Origin: Agapanthus africanus | Lineage: Eukaryota; Streptophyta; Magnoliopsida; Asparagales; Amaryllidaceae | Direction: 5' to 3' | Assembly: GCA_030015575.1 (NCBI GenBank) | Contig: CM057347.1 | Location: forward strand, 410,224,248 to 410,288,247 | Length of the DNA stretch: 64,000 bases | Part shown: in pieces, positions 19,591 to 30,599 of the stretch | Numbering within the stretch: position 1 is the stretch's first letter | How the letters are laid out: each line of letters starts with the position of its first letter | The notes under the pieces: generated by a model | Seen by the model: only the letters and a program-made list of their open reading frames with translations | What the model was told of the DNA's origin: nothing | Databases searched by the model: none | Translations under genes and position numbers: made by a program

Positions 19591-20162
19591 CGGCAAACTC
19601 AAATGAGACCTGAAAGACTATTGGAGATCATCTCACACCAGCGCAGAGTGGTCATGTCTCATCGGGGCTCCCAAACTGAGCCTAACCTCAAGTAAAAAGC
19701 GGCATGGAATATCTCTAATACTTGCTCTTCCGACGGTAATATCACCTGGAATATTACTTGAAGACGTCTTGTCCATCCCCCGACAGGATCAGAGACATGA
19801 CAGTCGCGAGGCTACTCGAACAGGAAGATTGCGTATCGGGGAATACATCGGCCAACGCGACGGTACGACGGATAAAAACCCTAGTACCACAGACCCAAAC
19901 GGACTTCTATCAGCAAAGGTTAACTGTGACATTAGGACATCCTTACGAGAACTTCTCGATTTGTCTCGACTCATAGGGAAAACAATGTTCCTGCGAGAAC
20001 TTCTCGACTCGACTCGACTCGTAGGGAAAAGCCTTAGGCAACGGGGATATCAACATGTTTCCTAAGCACTGGAGCCCTGCAAGTAGGTCTAAGATGGAAT
20101 ACTGTATACTATTCATGGGCCACACTCTCTAAAGTCGAATATCGACAAGGAGGGAAAAAACC
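19591..20162 (+). other. non-coding Tat B 3' sequence
   Basis: Two imperfect inverted repeats of the cassette type lie here (19936-19978 and 19988-20035, with GAGAACTTCTC palindromes). A CTGTATACTATTCATGGGC variant of the dispersed Tat motif is near 20100. No gene is seen. Confidence 0.5.
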
Positions 20163-20360
20163 ACTTACGAGTCCTCTCGACTTGAAAGGGGGAAAATTAT
20201 CTTATGAGTTCCTTATGACTCTCAAAAGAAAACGCGCTTAGGAGTCCTTACGACTCCTAAGGAGAAAATACACCTACGTGATCCTCACGACTCGTAGGGA
20301 GAAAAGTCTTTATGAGACCCTCACGGCTCATAAAGTTGAAAAGACTTGGGCGGCAGATCC
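20163..20360 (+). other. hairpin cassette 4 (Tat B), cut in its sixth loop by an insertion
   Basis: Same order as cassettes 1-3. The third hairpin is a perfect 10-bp stem CTTAGGAGTC (20237-20246) / GACTCCTAAG (20252-20261) with loop CTTAC. The sixth hairpin is split: its left arm (CTTGGGCGGCAG) ends at 20355 and its right arm (CTGCTTCCTAAG) resumes at 35071, after the chromovirus. The target duplication GATCC lies in the loop. Confidence 0.85.
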
Positions 20361-21584
20361 TGTAACACCCTAGTTCATTTATACCAGTTCTATTTTGGGT
20401 ATTTCTTTATTTATGGTTATTTCTTGGTTTATTGTGTTTTGGGTGCGAATAGTATAATTAGTATCCGTGTTTGCATCCGACCCGACCCGCTTGCTGGAAA
20501 CCCGTCCTGATTTCTATTTATGATTTATCCCGGCTATTTATGAGAATCCGTGCACTTTCATATTGTTTATACTGCATGCTTGCATTATATCTGGCATCCG
20601 CATTTTTCAATATAACATATAAAGTTAAATAAATATTTTAAAAATATCTTGCATGGCCTGCATCATACCCCTAACACTGTCGTAGCATTCGTACATCGTG
20701 TTCTTGTCCCGTTTAGTGAAACGAACTCGTTTGTATAGATACGTGCACGCTACGTGTATCCGTTCTTGGGGGTATGCATTTTCGTTACCCGGATATCCTA
20801 ATTTGGTTTTGTTTAACACGTATATTATCCGTATGTTTAAACCATAATTTTAGACCCGACCCGGGCGTATTTTGGAGTAGTTTTGTATTAACCAAAATCT
20901 CAAATCTAACCAATATTATATCTTAATCTTATTTTTAACTGTTTATAGATATTTGAACATATATCCTACGATTTATAAAATTTTCTTTAACAAAATAAAA
21001 AAAGTTTAAAATGCTTTTTTTCTTATAATCTAAATGACTCACTGATCTCGCTCTCCTCTGCATATATATATTTATATATTATATTATATTTTTTTAACCC
21101 TATTTTACCCACGTATCCCTCTCTCTCCTCATTTCCTCTTCTTCATTTTTTTCTTTTTCTCCCGCCGTCGCCATCGCGAACCCGCGCCTCGCGCCCGCGC
21201 CCCTCGCCTCGCCGGAGCTCCGTTCCCATCGCCTCCATCACTTCGCCTCACCCTCAACCACCTCACCTCTCTTCTTTCCCCTACAACCCTCCTTCCCGAG
21301 CATCTATCCCTGCACAGAACCCAAATCGGAGCCCCTGACCTTGCCTGCATGCCCACGTCGCCGGAGCTTCGACCTCCGTCGTCGCCATCCCCATCATCAC
21401 GACCTCCTCTTCTCCTCCCTGCACCCCGACCAGAACCCGCACCCCAACCAGAACCTGCGCACCCCGACAGAGCCCCTGCAGCCCTCGTCACCTGCGTCTC
21501 GCCGGAGTCGCGCTCGTCGCCGACGATCCAGACGACCCAGTCGTCGTTCCCAGCCAGCGTGGTCACCTTCTTGCTTTGCCTGTT

Positions 21585-22383
21585 TGATGATGCTCAATAA
21601 TGGTAATTACTTAGATCGTGACACGTGGCGGATGACGTGTCACATGCGTAAGCCAGTTGTGCTACAGTGGGGGCTTCCCTCAAACCCTGTCCCCAAGGTT
21701 GCACCCCACTCCTTGCCCCCGAGCACCTCAGCAGCCAAGCTAAGTGTCCCGTTGCTCTACTCCGAGCTATCACAGGCCCGAGCCTCCTCGGCCCTCCCGG
21801 CTCGCCTCCGAGCTACCGCAGAACCAAGATACCTCGGCTCTCCTGCTCTTCCGCGAGCTCTCCCGCCGAGGTCATCTTCCTCCGTCTCATCGACCAACCA
21901 ACGGCACCGCTCACAGGCGCAACCGCCATCCCGCGAATCTCGCCATGTGCGAGATATCCGCGGGCCAGCCACGTTCCACTCCATCACGATCCTCCATTAA
22001 TGAGCCTGTCTCGCCATTAATGGGAGATCCCGCTCATTACGCGGGCGTGACGTCGGGAGCGTAATGGCCGGCGTGATTCTCGCGTCTACCCTACCTGCTG
22101 CCACCGCTATATAAACCCCTTTTTCAGACGGTTCAAGTAAGCCATTTTTACTCTACTAAGCCGTTACTCTGCTCGGATATCCTCTCTAACTTGACCGTCG
22201 GAGGGTCCTCGGTGGTACAACCACCCGGGGACTTCCTTGCAGGTAGCTCGGCGACAACTAACTTCAAACCCATTGAGATCCACACGCTTCAGGAGCCTTC
22301 CTCCAGGTCCAATCTCAGCCATCCATCGCCGCCATCAGCAGATCAACGGAAGGCAACATCTTGGCGCGATCCAGGTCGCGTCA
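21585..22383 (+). repeat. 5' LTR of the non-autonomous element
   Basis: Shares start, end and an internal TATATAAA-type promoter (about 22109) with the LTR at 25605-26438. The shared sequence includes ACACGTGGCGGATGACGTGTC near the start, with CACGTG and TGACGTG bZIP-type cores. Confidence 0.85.
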
Positions 22384-22451
22384 GCTGGCGCCGTCTGTGG
22401 GAATCACTTTGATTCCACAAAAACAAAAGTTGATCTTTTGATCTCAGTCCA

Positions 22452-22754
22452 ATGGCGAGCAATCATCACGACGATCCAAGCGCTCTCCGCCGCCTCCCCC
22501 TCAACGGAGGCACGGACGAACCTCCTCCGCCGAATGCTATCAGCGCCCTTGCCGGCCGAATAGACCGACTCGCATCCTTCGTCGAGCCGCTCATCCACGT
22601 CCAAACGGCAGGGCAAAACCCCCAGGTCGCCGCATCCCCCCTCGGGACCGGGACCCCTACAGAGGGAAAGAAGACTCTGCTCGCATCGGCGCGGCCGACC
22701 ACCGCCTCGCTGTCCTCCACAGCCGCAGGTCCCCCGGGCCGACATATTCGATGA
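22452..22754 (+). CDS. gag-like N-terminal remnant in the non-autonomous element
   Basis: The first ATG after the primer binding site opens 100 codons (MASNHHDDPSALRRLP...), rich in Ala, Pro and Thr. Its position and composition fit the N-terminus of a gypsy gag, but no diagnostic gag motif is seen before the tandem repeats begin. It may equally be an untranslated or packaging region. Confidence 0.3.
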   Translation: MASNHHDDPSALRRLPLNGGTDEPPPPNAISALAGRIDRLASFVEPLIHVQTAGQNPQVAASPLGTGTPTEGKKTLLASARPTTASLSSTAAGPPGRHIR

Positions 22755-22949
22755 CCCGGTGGGCACGGCAAATCTCGACTCCGGGGTCTTATGCCAGAGA
22801 GCTTCACCCTGAGTCTCGTCGCACCCCTGTTCCCCCGGAGGCGGTGACGGTCAGCTCACCTGCTCCCAAGCATGACCGGCACCCCCTCCTTCGACGGGGT
22901 CGCGCAGCGAGACTCGCTACAGCAGCTCAAAAACAACCTCGCCAGGAGA

Positions 22950-24535
22950 CCTAAGAAGCCCTCACCAAAAGGCAGCCGAGCGGCTATCCTGCTCGGCTAT
23001 CCCTGGCTAGTAGCCCCTACCCCATAGCGCCAGGGATCAAAGCCCTCGCCAAGAGGCAACAGAGCAGCTTCACTACTCGGTCCATCCTTGGCAGGCCTCC
23101 CACAGCCCCTCCAGCGCCAAGGATCTAAGACCTCACCAAGAGGCAGCCGAGCGGCTACCCTGCTCGGCTATCCCTGACTGGTAGCTTCCTACCCCATAGC
23201 GCCAAGGATCAAAGCCCTCGCCAAGAGGCAACAGAGCAGCTTCACTGCTCGGTCCATCCTTGGCAGGCCTCCCATGGCCCCTCCAGCGCCAAGGATCTAA
23301 GCCCTCACCAAGAGGCAGCCGAGCGGCTACCCTGCTCGGCTATCCCTGGCTGGTAGCTCCCTACCCCATAACGCCAGGGATCAAAGCCCTCGCCAAGAGG
23401 CAGCTGAGCAGCTCCACTGCTCAGTCCATCCTTGGCAGGCTTCCCACGGCCCCTCCAGCGCCAAGGATCTAAGCCCTCACCAAGAGGCAGTCGAGCGGCT
23501 ACCCTGCTCGGCTATCCCTGGCTGGTAGCTCCCTACCCCACAACGCCAGGAATCAAAGCCCTCGCCAAGAGGCAGCTGAGCAGCTCCACTGCTCGGTCCA
23601 TCCTTGGCAGGCCTCCCACGGCCCCTCCAGCGCCAAGGATCTAAGCCCTCACTAAGAGGCAGCCGAGTGACTACCCCGCTCGGCTATCCCTGGCTGGTAG
23701 CTCCCTACCCTATAGTGCTAGGGATCAAAGCCCTCGCCAACAGGCAACTGAGCAGCTTCACTGCTCGGTCCATCTTTGGCAGGCCTCCTACGACCCCTCC
23801 AGCGCCAAGGATCTGAGCCCTCACCAAGAGGCAGCCAAGCGGCTACCCTACTCGGCTATCCCTAGCTGGTAGCTCCTTACCCCACAACGCCAGGGATTAA
23901 ACCCCTCGCCAAAAGGCAGCTGAGCAGCTCCACTGCTCGGTCCATCCTTGGCAGGCCTCCCACGGCCCCTCCAGTGCCAAGGATCTAAGCCCTCACTAAG
24001 AGGCAGTCGAGTGGCTAACCCCCTCGGCTATCCCTGGCTGGTAGCTCCTTACCCCACAGCGCCAGGGATCAAAGCCCTCGCCAAGAGGCAACTGAGCAGC
24101 TTCACTGCTCGGTCCATCCTAAGCAGGCCTTGCACGGCCCCTCCAGCGCTAAGGATCGAAGCCCTCACCAAGAGACAGCCAAGCGGCTACCCTGCTCGAC
24201 TATCCCTGGCTGGTAGTTCCCTACCTCGCAATGCCAGGGATCAAAACCCTCACCAAGAGGCAGCCGAGCGGCTACCCCACTCGGCTATCCCTGGATGGTA
24301 GCTTCCCTACCCCACAACGTCAGGGATCAAAGCCCTCACCAAGAGGTAGTCGAGCGGCTACCCCGCTCGGCTATCCCTGGCTGGTAACTCCCTACCCCAC
24401 GACGCCAGGGATCAAAGCCCTCGCCAAGAGGCACCGGGCAGCAACCCTACTCGGCCCCGTCCTTAGTAGGCCCCTCCCGCGCTAAGGATCAAAGCCCTCG
24501 CCAAGAGGCACCGAGCAGCTACCCTGCTCCGCCAT
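22950..24535 (+). repeat. 172-bp tandem array of alternating ~86-bp monomers A and B
   Basis: About eight 172-bp units (for example 23260, 23432 and 23604 are equivalent), each made of two related 86-bp halves. Half A runs CCAAGGATCTAAGCCC... to ...CTACCCCATAACG; half B runs CCAGGGATCAAAGCCC... to ...GGCCCCTCCAGCG. The last units lean to A only. Each half carries two stem-loops (see findings). ORFs of 70 codons on the + strand repeat with the array and are not genes. Confidence 0.9.
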
Positions 24536-25345
24536 CCTGAGCAGGCCTCTTACGGCCCTTCCCACACTGAGGATCTGAAGCCCTCTTCGTGAGGCCGCCG
24601 AGTTTCTTCCTGCTCGGCGCATCCCCAGCGGGCAGCCTCCTGCCCATCAGATGCTGAGGATTCGGAGCCCTCTTCGTGAGGCCGCCGAGTTTCTTCCTGT
24701 TCGGCGCATCCCTAGCGGGCAGCTTCCTGCCCATCGGACACTGAGGATGCGAAGCCCTCTTCGCGAGGCCGCCGAGTTTCGTCCTATTCGGCGCATCCCC
24801 AGTAGGCAGCCTCCTACCCATCGGACACAGAGGATCCGAAGCCCTCTTCGCGAGGCCGCCGAGTTTCTTCCTGCTTGGCGCATCCCCGGCGGGTAGCCTC
24901 CTTCCTATCAGACGCTGAGGATCTGAAGCCCTCTTCGTGAGGCCACCGAGTTTCTTCCAGCTCGGCACATTCCCAGCGGGCAGCCTCCTACCCATCAGAC
25001 GCCGAAGATCCAAAGCCCTCTTTGCGAGGCCACCGAGTTTCTTCTGGCCAGGCGCATCGCCTGCGGGTATCCTTCTGCCCATCAGACGCTGAGGATCTGA
25101 AGCCCTCTTCACGAGGCCGCCGAGTTTCTTCCTGTTCAGCACATCCCCAGCGGGCAGCCTCCTGCCCATCGGACGCTGGGGACCCGAAGCCCTCTTCATG
25201 AGGCCGCCGAGTTTCTTCCGGCTCGGTGCATCCCCAGCGGGAAGCCTCCTGCCCATCAGACGCTGAGGATCTGAAGCCCACTTCGCAAGGCTGCCGAGTC
25301 GCTTTCTGCTCGGCGCATCCTCAGCAGGTAGCTTCTTATCCTATA
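24536..25345 (+). repeat. 87-bp tandem array, monomer type C
   Basis: Nine units about 87 bp apart (GCCGAGTTTCTTC-type cores near 24597, 24684, 24771, 24858, 24945, 25032, 25119, 25206 and 25293). Type C is a third relative of monomers A and B, with GAGGATCTGAAGCCCTC and CTGCTCGGCGCATCC in corresponding places. The 87-bp period (29 codons) keeps a 245-codon - strand frame open (24519-25256). Confidence 0.9.
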
Positions 25346-25604
25346 AAGACACGTATCTAAGACCCACCGAATAAATTCATACTCAACGCGCGATCAGCGC
25401 CTCAACTCTGGCAAAGGGAGGATACCGACCTTCCCACACTCGTCCTTCATTCGACTCATACTCGATGTGCGATGACAAGAACGCCGTGTCGTCCCCGAAT
25501 AATCCACCATAAGGAATTACCAGCGCCAAGCCCCACAGAGAGAACCAAGCAGTCCAATCTCGACCCGACCCACAAAATAGATCGGAATGAAAGTGGGGAG
25601 CCAA
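25346..25604 (+). other. 3' non-coding end of the non-autonomous element with polypurine tract
   Basis: Unique sequence between the array and the second LTR; it ends with AAAGTGGGGAG (25590-25600), the likely plus-strand primer. Confidence 0.55.
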
Positions 25605-26438
25605 TGATGATGCTCAATAACGATAATTCCTTAGATCTTGACACGTGGCGGATGACGTGTCACATGCGTAAGCCAGTTAGGCCCGTGAGGGCCACGGAGG
25701 GGGAACCGGTGTGCTACAGTGGGGGCTTCCCTCAAACCCTGTCTCCGAGGTTGCACCCCACTACTTGCCCCCGAGCACCTCAGCAGCCAAGCCAAGTGTC
25801 CCTTTGCTCTACTCCGAGCTATCATAGGCCCGAGCCTCCTTGGCCCTCCCTGCTTGCCTCCAGGCTACCGCAGAACTAAGATACCTCGACTCTCCCGCTC
25901 TTCCGCGAGCTCTCCCGCCGAGGTCATCTTCCTCGGTCTCATCGACCAACCAACGGCACCGCTCACAGGCGCAACCGCCATCCTGCGAGTCTCTCCATGC
26001 GTGAGATATTCACCGGCCACATCCCACGTTCCACGCCATCACGATCCTCTATTAACGAGCCAGTCTCGCCATTAATGGGAGATCCCGCTCATCACGCGGG
26101 CATGACGTCGGGAGCATAACGGCCGGCGTGATTCTCGCGCATGCCCTGCCTGCTGCCACCGCTATATAAACCCCTTCTTCAGATGGTTTAAGTAAGCCAT
26201 TTTTACTCCACTAAGCCATTACTCTACTCGGATTTCCTTTCTAACTTGACCATCGGAGGGTCCTTGGTGGTACAACCACCCCGGGACTTCCTTGCAGGTA
26301 GATCGGTGACAACCAACCTCAAACCCATTGAGATCCACACGCTTCAGGAGCCTAGCTCCAGATCCAAGCTCAGCCATCCATTGCCGCCATCAGCAGATCA
26401 ACGGAAGGCAACATCTTGGCACGATTCAGGTCGCGTCA
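25605..26438 (+). repeat. 3' LTR of the non-autonomous element
   Basis: 834 bp, matching 21585-22383 with a few per cent differences by eye and one extra ~35-bp stretch near 25680. Ends GTCGCGTCA before the target repeat CTGGT. Confidence 0.87.
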
Positions 26439-28147
26439 CTGGTCTTGTTCCATACGTGCGCGTGTGCATCGCAACATTTACCGACATCGTACGCGACGTA
26501 CGCACCCCGTCGTGAGATCCGATCAGGCAAGTTTACATTGCTACATGCTATGATATATATTTTGCATCCATATAAATAAAAATATCACATGTTCAATGCA
26601 TTGTACATCCATGTTACTGTTTGACTGTTTTCGGATAGCCGTTCGCATCCGTACAGTTTATCACATATCTAGTCGCATACAAGTTTACCTTGCTACATGC
26701 TATGATACTTATTTTGCATCCATATGAATAAAAATATCACATGTTTACTGCATTGTACATTCATGTTACTGTTTTACTATTTTCGGATAACCGTACGCAT
26801 CCATATCATTAATTACATATCTGGTTGCATGCAAGTTAGCTTGATACATGCTATATTATTATACTTGCATCTATATAAATAAAAATATTGCATATTTATT
26901 GTATTGTGCATCCATGTTACAGTTTTACCGTTTTCCCGACATCTGTTCACATCCTTACAATTTATTATATATCTAGTTGCATGCCATGTCATATTAATTC
27001 ATATTACGGTTACATTAGCACCCCATGCTTGATAATATGCATCCTACGTAGTTATGGAGTTGCAGATGAAATCCCTGATAGATATTTGTGCATCCGTGTT
27101 TTATTGTGCATCCGTACTTTTATCATGCATCCGTACTTGCTACAGTTTTATTATGAGCATCAGTTTGATACATGTGCACTACCTATCATGACCTGATACA
27201 CCACTACTTGACATGTTACCTGATCATGTTTCTAATGCGGACAATCCTGACATGTTGTCCTGACGGACGTATCCTATTGTCAGCATAGACAAACCTATAC
27301 TTGCTTGATCCTGTGTTGGCATTAGCTCCAGATTTATCAATACCTGACTTGAACACATAACCTTGGGGGTAAGGGGAAATCAAGAATGTAACTGAACGTA
27401 ACTCAAAGGGCTATTATATTTTTTGCCTTATTTCCGGGCGTTACGGAAAAATCCTGTTACTGTGGTCCCGTGGGGAATGAACGGGGCATATACTGAATAA
27501 TCATGTTATCATGGTCCCGTGGGGAATGAACGGGGCATAGTCTGATGGATTACGATGAGAATTACATTAATTGATTTCGAAGACTTTAGATTAGATAACC
27601 TAGAATCCAGATATAGGCTGCACACCACATGTACATACACCTCACTGTTTCATTTCCGTGTTTACTTCTATATTCATGTCATCGGTTATATTCATGCCTG
27701 CATATCTCATGTATCATATTCATTTATTATTGTTGATATTATGACGCACTGACGTCTGGGTTTTGTATGGCCAGATCCTTTATCTCTTTCGCAGGCTGAT
27801 TAGGAGTATTTCAGCCGATAGGCCGAGCGGTGAGGATCCTGTTAGTATCTAGTTTAGTTTAGTTTTATTTCCGTATTTTCATTTCCTGATGTGAGCTCGT
27901 ATTTGGGACGTACTTTCTAGATGTTATTGTTATTTGGATTTATTGCTTCCGCATATTATTTCTTGACTCATTTATTCTGGCATATGGACATGCACTAGAT
28001 AGTTTATTTTACTTTACTGTTCTTGATATCTTATAGACAGCCATAATATGACTATGGAGGGATGTTTTCTAGCCACATGTAGCATGGTTGGCTCTGTCAC
28101 ATGCCGATCTTAGCGACTCTGGGAAGCGGGACGTGATAGAGTTTGTT

Positions 28148-28160
28148 TGGTATCAGAGCC
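28148..28160 (+). other. primer binding site (initiator-Met tRNA type) of the chromovirus
   Basis: TGGTATCAGAGCC, complementary to the 3' end of plant initiator-Met tRNA, nine bases after the LTR end. The same site is found inverted at 59004-59016 for the copia element. Confidence 0.85.
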
Positions 28161-28640
28161 ATATGATTTAGGTTAATCGGGTTTGATTCATTTTATAGTT
28201 GGGTATTGAACCCAATACACGAATCAGAAAACCCGTGATTAGGAACATGTCCTGCCACATTGTTATCGTGATTCTTGAATCATATCTTTCTCTTGACCCT
28301 TGTCTTGACGATATGCAAACAACTATGCATCTCGACTTGAAACCTTTTGGTTCCCTATTGTTTCTCCCTACTTATTCTTTCGATTCTGATACTAGGATTT
28401 GGGTGACTTGAACGGAGTTATGTGATTATAACTATGAACTGCAGCATGGTTACAATGCGGTACTCTATTTAAGTAACTTGGAGTCCTAGTCTTGATTCAT
28501 TTCCTTGATTTATAGCCGTGATATTACCTTACTTCTCTCGGTTTCATTGCTTACCAGTTCATGTTTTATCGTCAGCTTGAATCATGTTTACCGTGCTTAA
28601 TCTTCTTCAATATCTTGTCTTCGGATGAAGTCATTTCGGT
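28161..28640 (+). other. leader and vestigial gag region of the chromovirus
   Basis: Only about 480 bases separate the primer site from the protease, where a full gag would need over 1 kb. The + strand ORF 28199-28411 is not recognisable as gag. I infer that gag was lost before or after insertion. Confidence 0.5.
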
Positions 28641-28958
28641 ATCCTACTTGTTCATGATTTCCCCGCATTAACATTATTCGATTCTGGTGCATCCCATTGT
28701 TTTATGCCGTCCAAGTTTATTGCCGCACATTCAATTTCTTGCATGGCCCTGTCTTGTTGTTGGGACATACACACTGGGAATAAGAAGATCATATCTAGTA
28801 GTAAGTGCAAGGATTGTTCGGTTGTTATTTGCGGACAAGAGTTATTTGCAGATTTCTTGGTGATCGATACTGGCAGTTATGATGTTGTCTTGGGAATGGA
28901 CTTTCTCGGCACTTTCTACGCTCATATTGATTGTAGGGCAAAGAAAGTGATTTTCTAG
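28641..28958 (+). pseudogene. chromovirus aspartic protease remnant
   Basis: Reads SGASHCFMPSKFIAAHSIS near the start and FLVIDTGSYDVVLGMDFL further on, the two halves of the protease domain of chromoviral pol. Part of a fossil pol. Confidence 0.75.
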
Positions 28959-29089
28959 ATTCCCGGACATCCGGAGTTTGTTTTGCTCGAGGTAGCAGTT
29001 CTGTCGGGCCAGTCGAGTTTAGGGCTAGGCCGACAAACAGTGTTTTTTCGTCAATGGAAGTTAATATGGAGGAAGTGCCATCTGTAGTT

Positions 29090-29960
29090 TGAGAGTTCAT
29101 GGATGTGTTAGAGTACATCTCGGGTTTACCACCAAAACGAAATATAGAGTTCGCGATCGATTTTGTTCCTGGTGCAGGGCCAATCTCAAAGGCGTACTAT
29201 CCGATGGCACCAATGGAATTGGAAGAAGTCAAGAAGCAGGTTGCCGAATTGCTAAAGAAGGGTTGGATTCGCAGCAGCAATTCACCTTGGGGAGCTCCAG
29301 TTCTTCTAGTAAAGAAGAAAGATGGCACAAGGAGGATATGCATCGATTATCGAGAATTAAACTGGGTGACTATTAAGAACAAGTACCCGATCCCTCGCAT
29401 TGGCGAATTATTCAAGCAACTCAGTGGCCCGAGGGTATTCTCGAAGCTAGATTTGCGATCCGGATATCATCAAGTTTGAGTTAAATCAGAGGATATTTGC
29501 AAGACTGCGTTCCGAACTCGATATGGACACTACGAGGATTAGTTGATGCCATTCGGAGTCACGAATGCACCGGCGATATTTATGGACTTGATGAACCGAA
29601 TCTTTTCACCGTTCTTGGACCAGTTTATAGTAGTGTTCATCAATGATATTCTAGTCTACTCGAGGAGCCTAGAAGAGCATGCAGAATACTTGAAGATCGC
29701 ACTGCAGACATAGAGGCAAGAAAGATTATATGCAAAGATGAGCAAGTGCGAGTTTTGGCTTGAAGAAGTGAAGTTTTTAGGGCACGTCGTATCCGGAGAT
29801 GGAATCGCCGTTGATCCCGAGAAGATTGCAGCAGTTCAATATTGGCCGATTCCGAAGAACGTAGCAGAGATCAGAAGTTTTCTTGGACTTGCCGGATATT
29901 ACAGAAGGTTCGTGGAGAATTTTGCTCGTTTAGCTGAGCCTTTGACCAAGCTTACGTGAA
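29090..29960 (+). pseudogene. chromovirus reverse transcriptase remnant
   Basis: Typical chromovirus RT landmarks: [71 protein letters not shown], then [20 protein letters not shown] and [20 protein letters not shown]. Closest in style to Tekay/Del-type chromoviruses. Broken into several blocks. Confidence 0.85.
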
Positions 29961-30010
29961 AGGAGGTACCGTTTATATGGACGGATTGATGTGCGTCAGC
30001 TTTTGAGGCG

Positions 30011-30450
30011 TTGAAGCAAAGATTGATAACCGCTCCTATTTTGACCGTACCAGACGGTTCCGGAGGATTGGTGATTCACAGCGACGCATCTGGGAAAGGT
30101 TTGGGATGTGTTTTGATGCTGCATGGGAAGGTTATAGCCTACGCATTGAGACAGTTGAAGACCCATGAGAAGAATTATCCAACTCATGATTTGGAGCTTG
30201 CAGCAGTGATTTTCGTTTTGAAGATTTGGAGACACTACTTACTGGGCGAAAGGGTCGAAGTATTCACCGATCACAAAAGCCTAAAATATGTGTTCACGCA
30301 GAAAGAGCTTAATATGAGGCAGCGTAGATGGTTGGAGCTGATGGCTGACTATGATCTTGATCTCAAGTACCATCCAGGGAAAGTTAATGTAGTACCGGAT
30401 GCTCTTAGTCGGTTGCCAGCAATTCGGATGTTGACTGTACAGAAGGAGCT
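30011..30450 (+). pseudogene. chromovirus RNase H remnant
   Basis: [60 protein letters not shown] and [10 protein letters not shown] form a gypsy RNase H, read in one open block (30011-30772) that runs on into the integrase zinc region. Confidence 0.85.
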
Positions 30451-30599
30451 TATCGAAGATTTTCGGAGATTCGATTTGGAGATCGTGCTACCGCATTATT
30501 CGGGACAGTTGATGCAACTGCAAGTACAGTCGCCATTGATCGATAGTATTAAAGCAGTGCAGTCACAGGATCCAAGATTTCAGAAGTTTCGAGAACAAG

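Larger units (their letters stand above)
21585..26438 (+). mobile_element. non-autonomous gypsy-like LTR element inside the chromovirus LTR
   Basis: 4854 bp. LTRs 21585-22383 (799 bp) and 25605-26438 (834 bp) start TGATGATGCTCAATAA and end GTCGCGTCA. Flanks are CTGTT (21580-21584) and CTGGT (26439-26443), a 5-bp target duplication with one difference; the uninterrupted 3' LTR shows CTGGT at this site. TGGCGCCGTCTGTGGGA (22386-22402) after the first LTR is the likely primer binding site; AAAGTGGGGAG (25590-25600) before the second LTR is the likely polypurine tract. The interior has only a short gag-like start and about 2.4 kb of tandem repeats; no pol. It must use enzymes of another element. 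The primer site suggests a gypsy (Tat or Athila side) partner. Confidence 0.88.
20361..28138 (+). repeat. 5' LTR of the chromovirus (with nested insertion 21585-26438)
   Basis: Starts TGTAACACCCTAG and ends ACGTGATA just before the primer binding site. The two LTR parts (20361-21584 and 26439-28138) match 32031-35061 in order. The - strand ORF 21129-21566 is a GC-rich low-complexity reading and recurs in the 3' LTR; I do not treat it as a gene. Confidence 0.88.

Noticed and set aside
21129-21566. GC-rich - strand ORF of 145 codons in the chromovirus 5' LTR (also 32963-33451)
   Set aside because: Low-complexity Gly/Ala/Arg reading in a GC-rich LTR segment; conserved only as far as the LTRs are.
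23260-24301. Series of 70-117-codon + strand ORFs
   Set aside because: They recur at the 172-bp repeat offset and end where the repeat frame ends; by-products of the array.
24519-25256. 245-codon - strand ORF of 29-residue repeats
   Set aside because: The frame is kept open by the 87-bp period of the tandem array, with no start context, no non-repeat domain and no counterpart in the A/B array.
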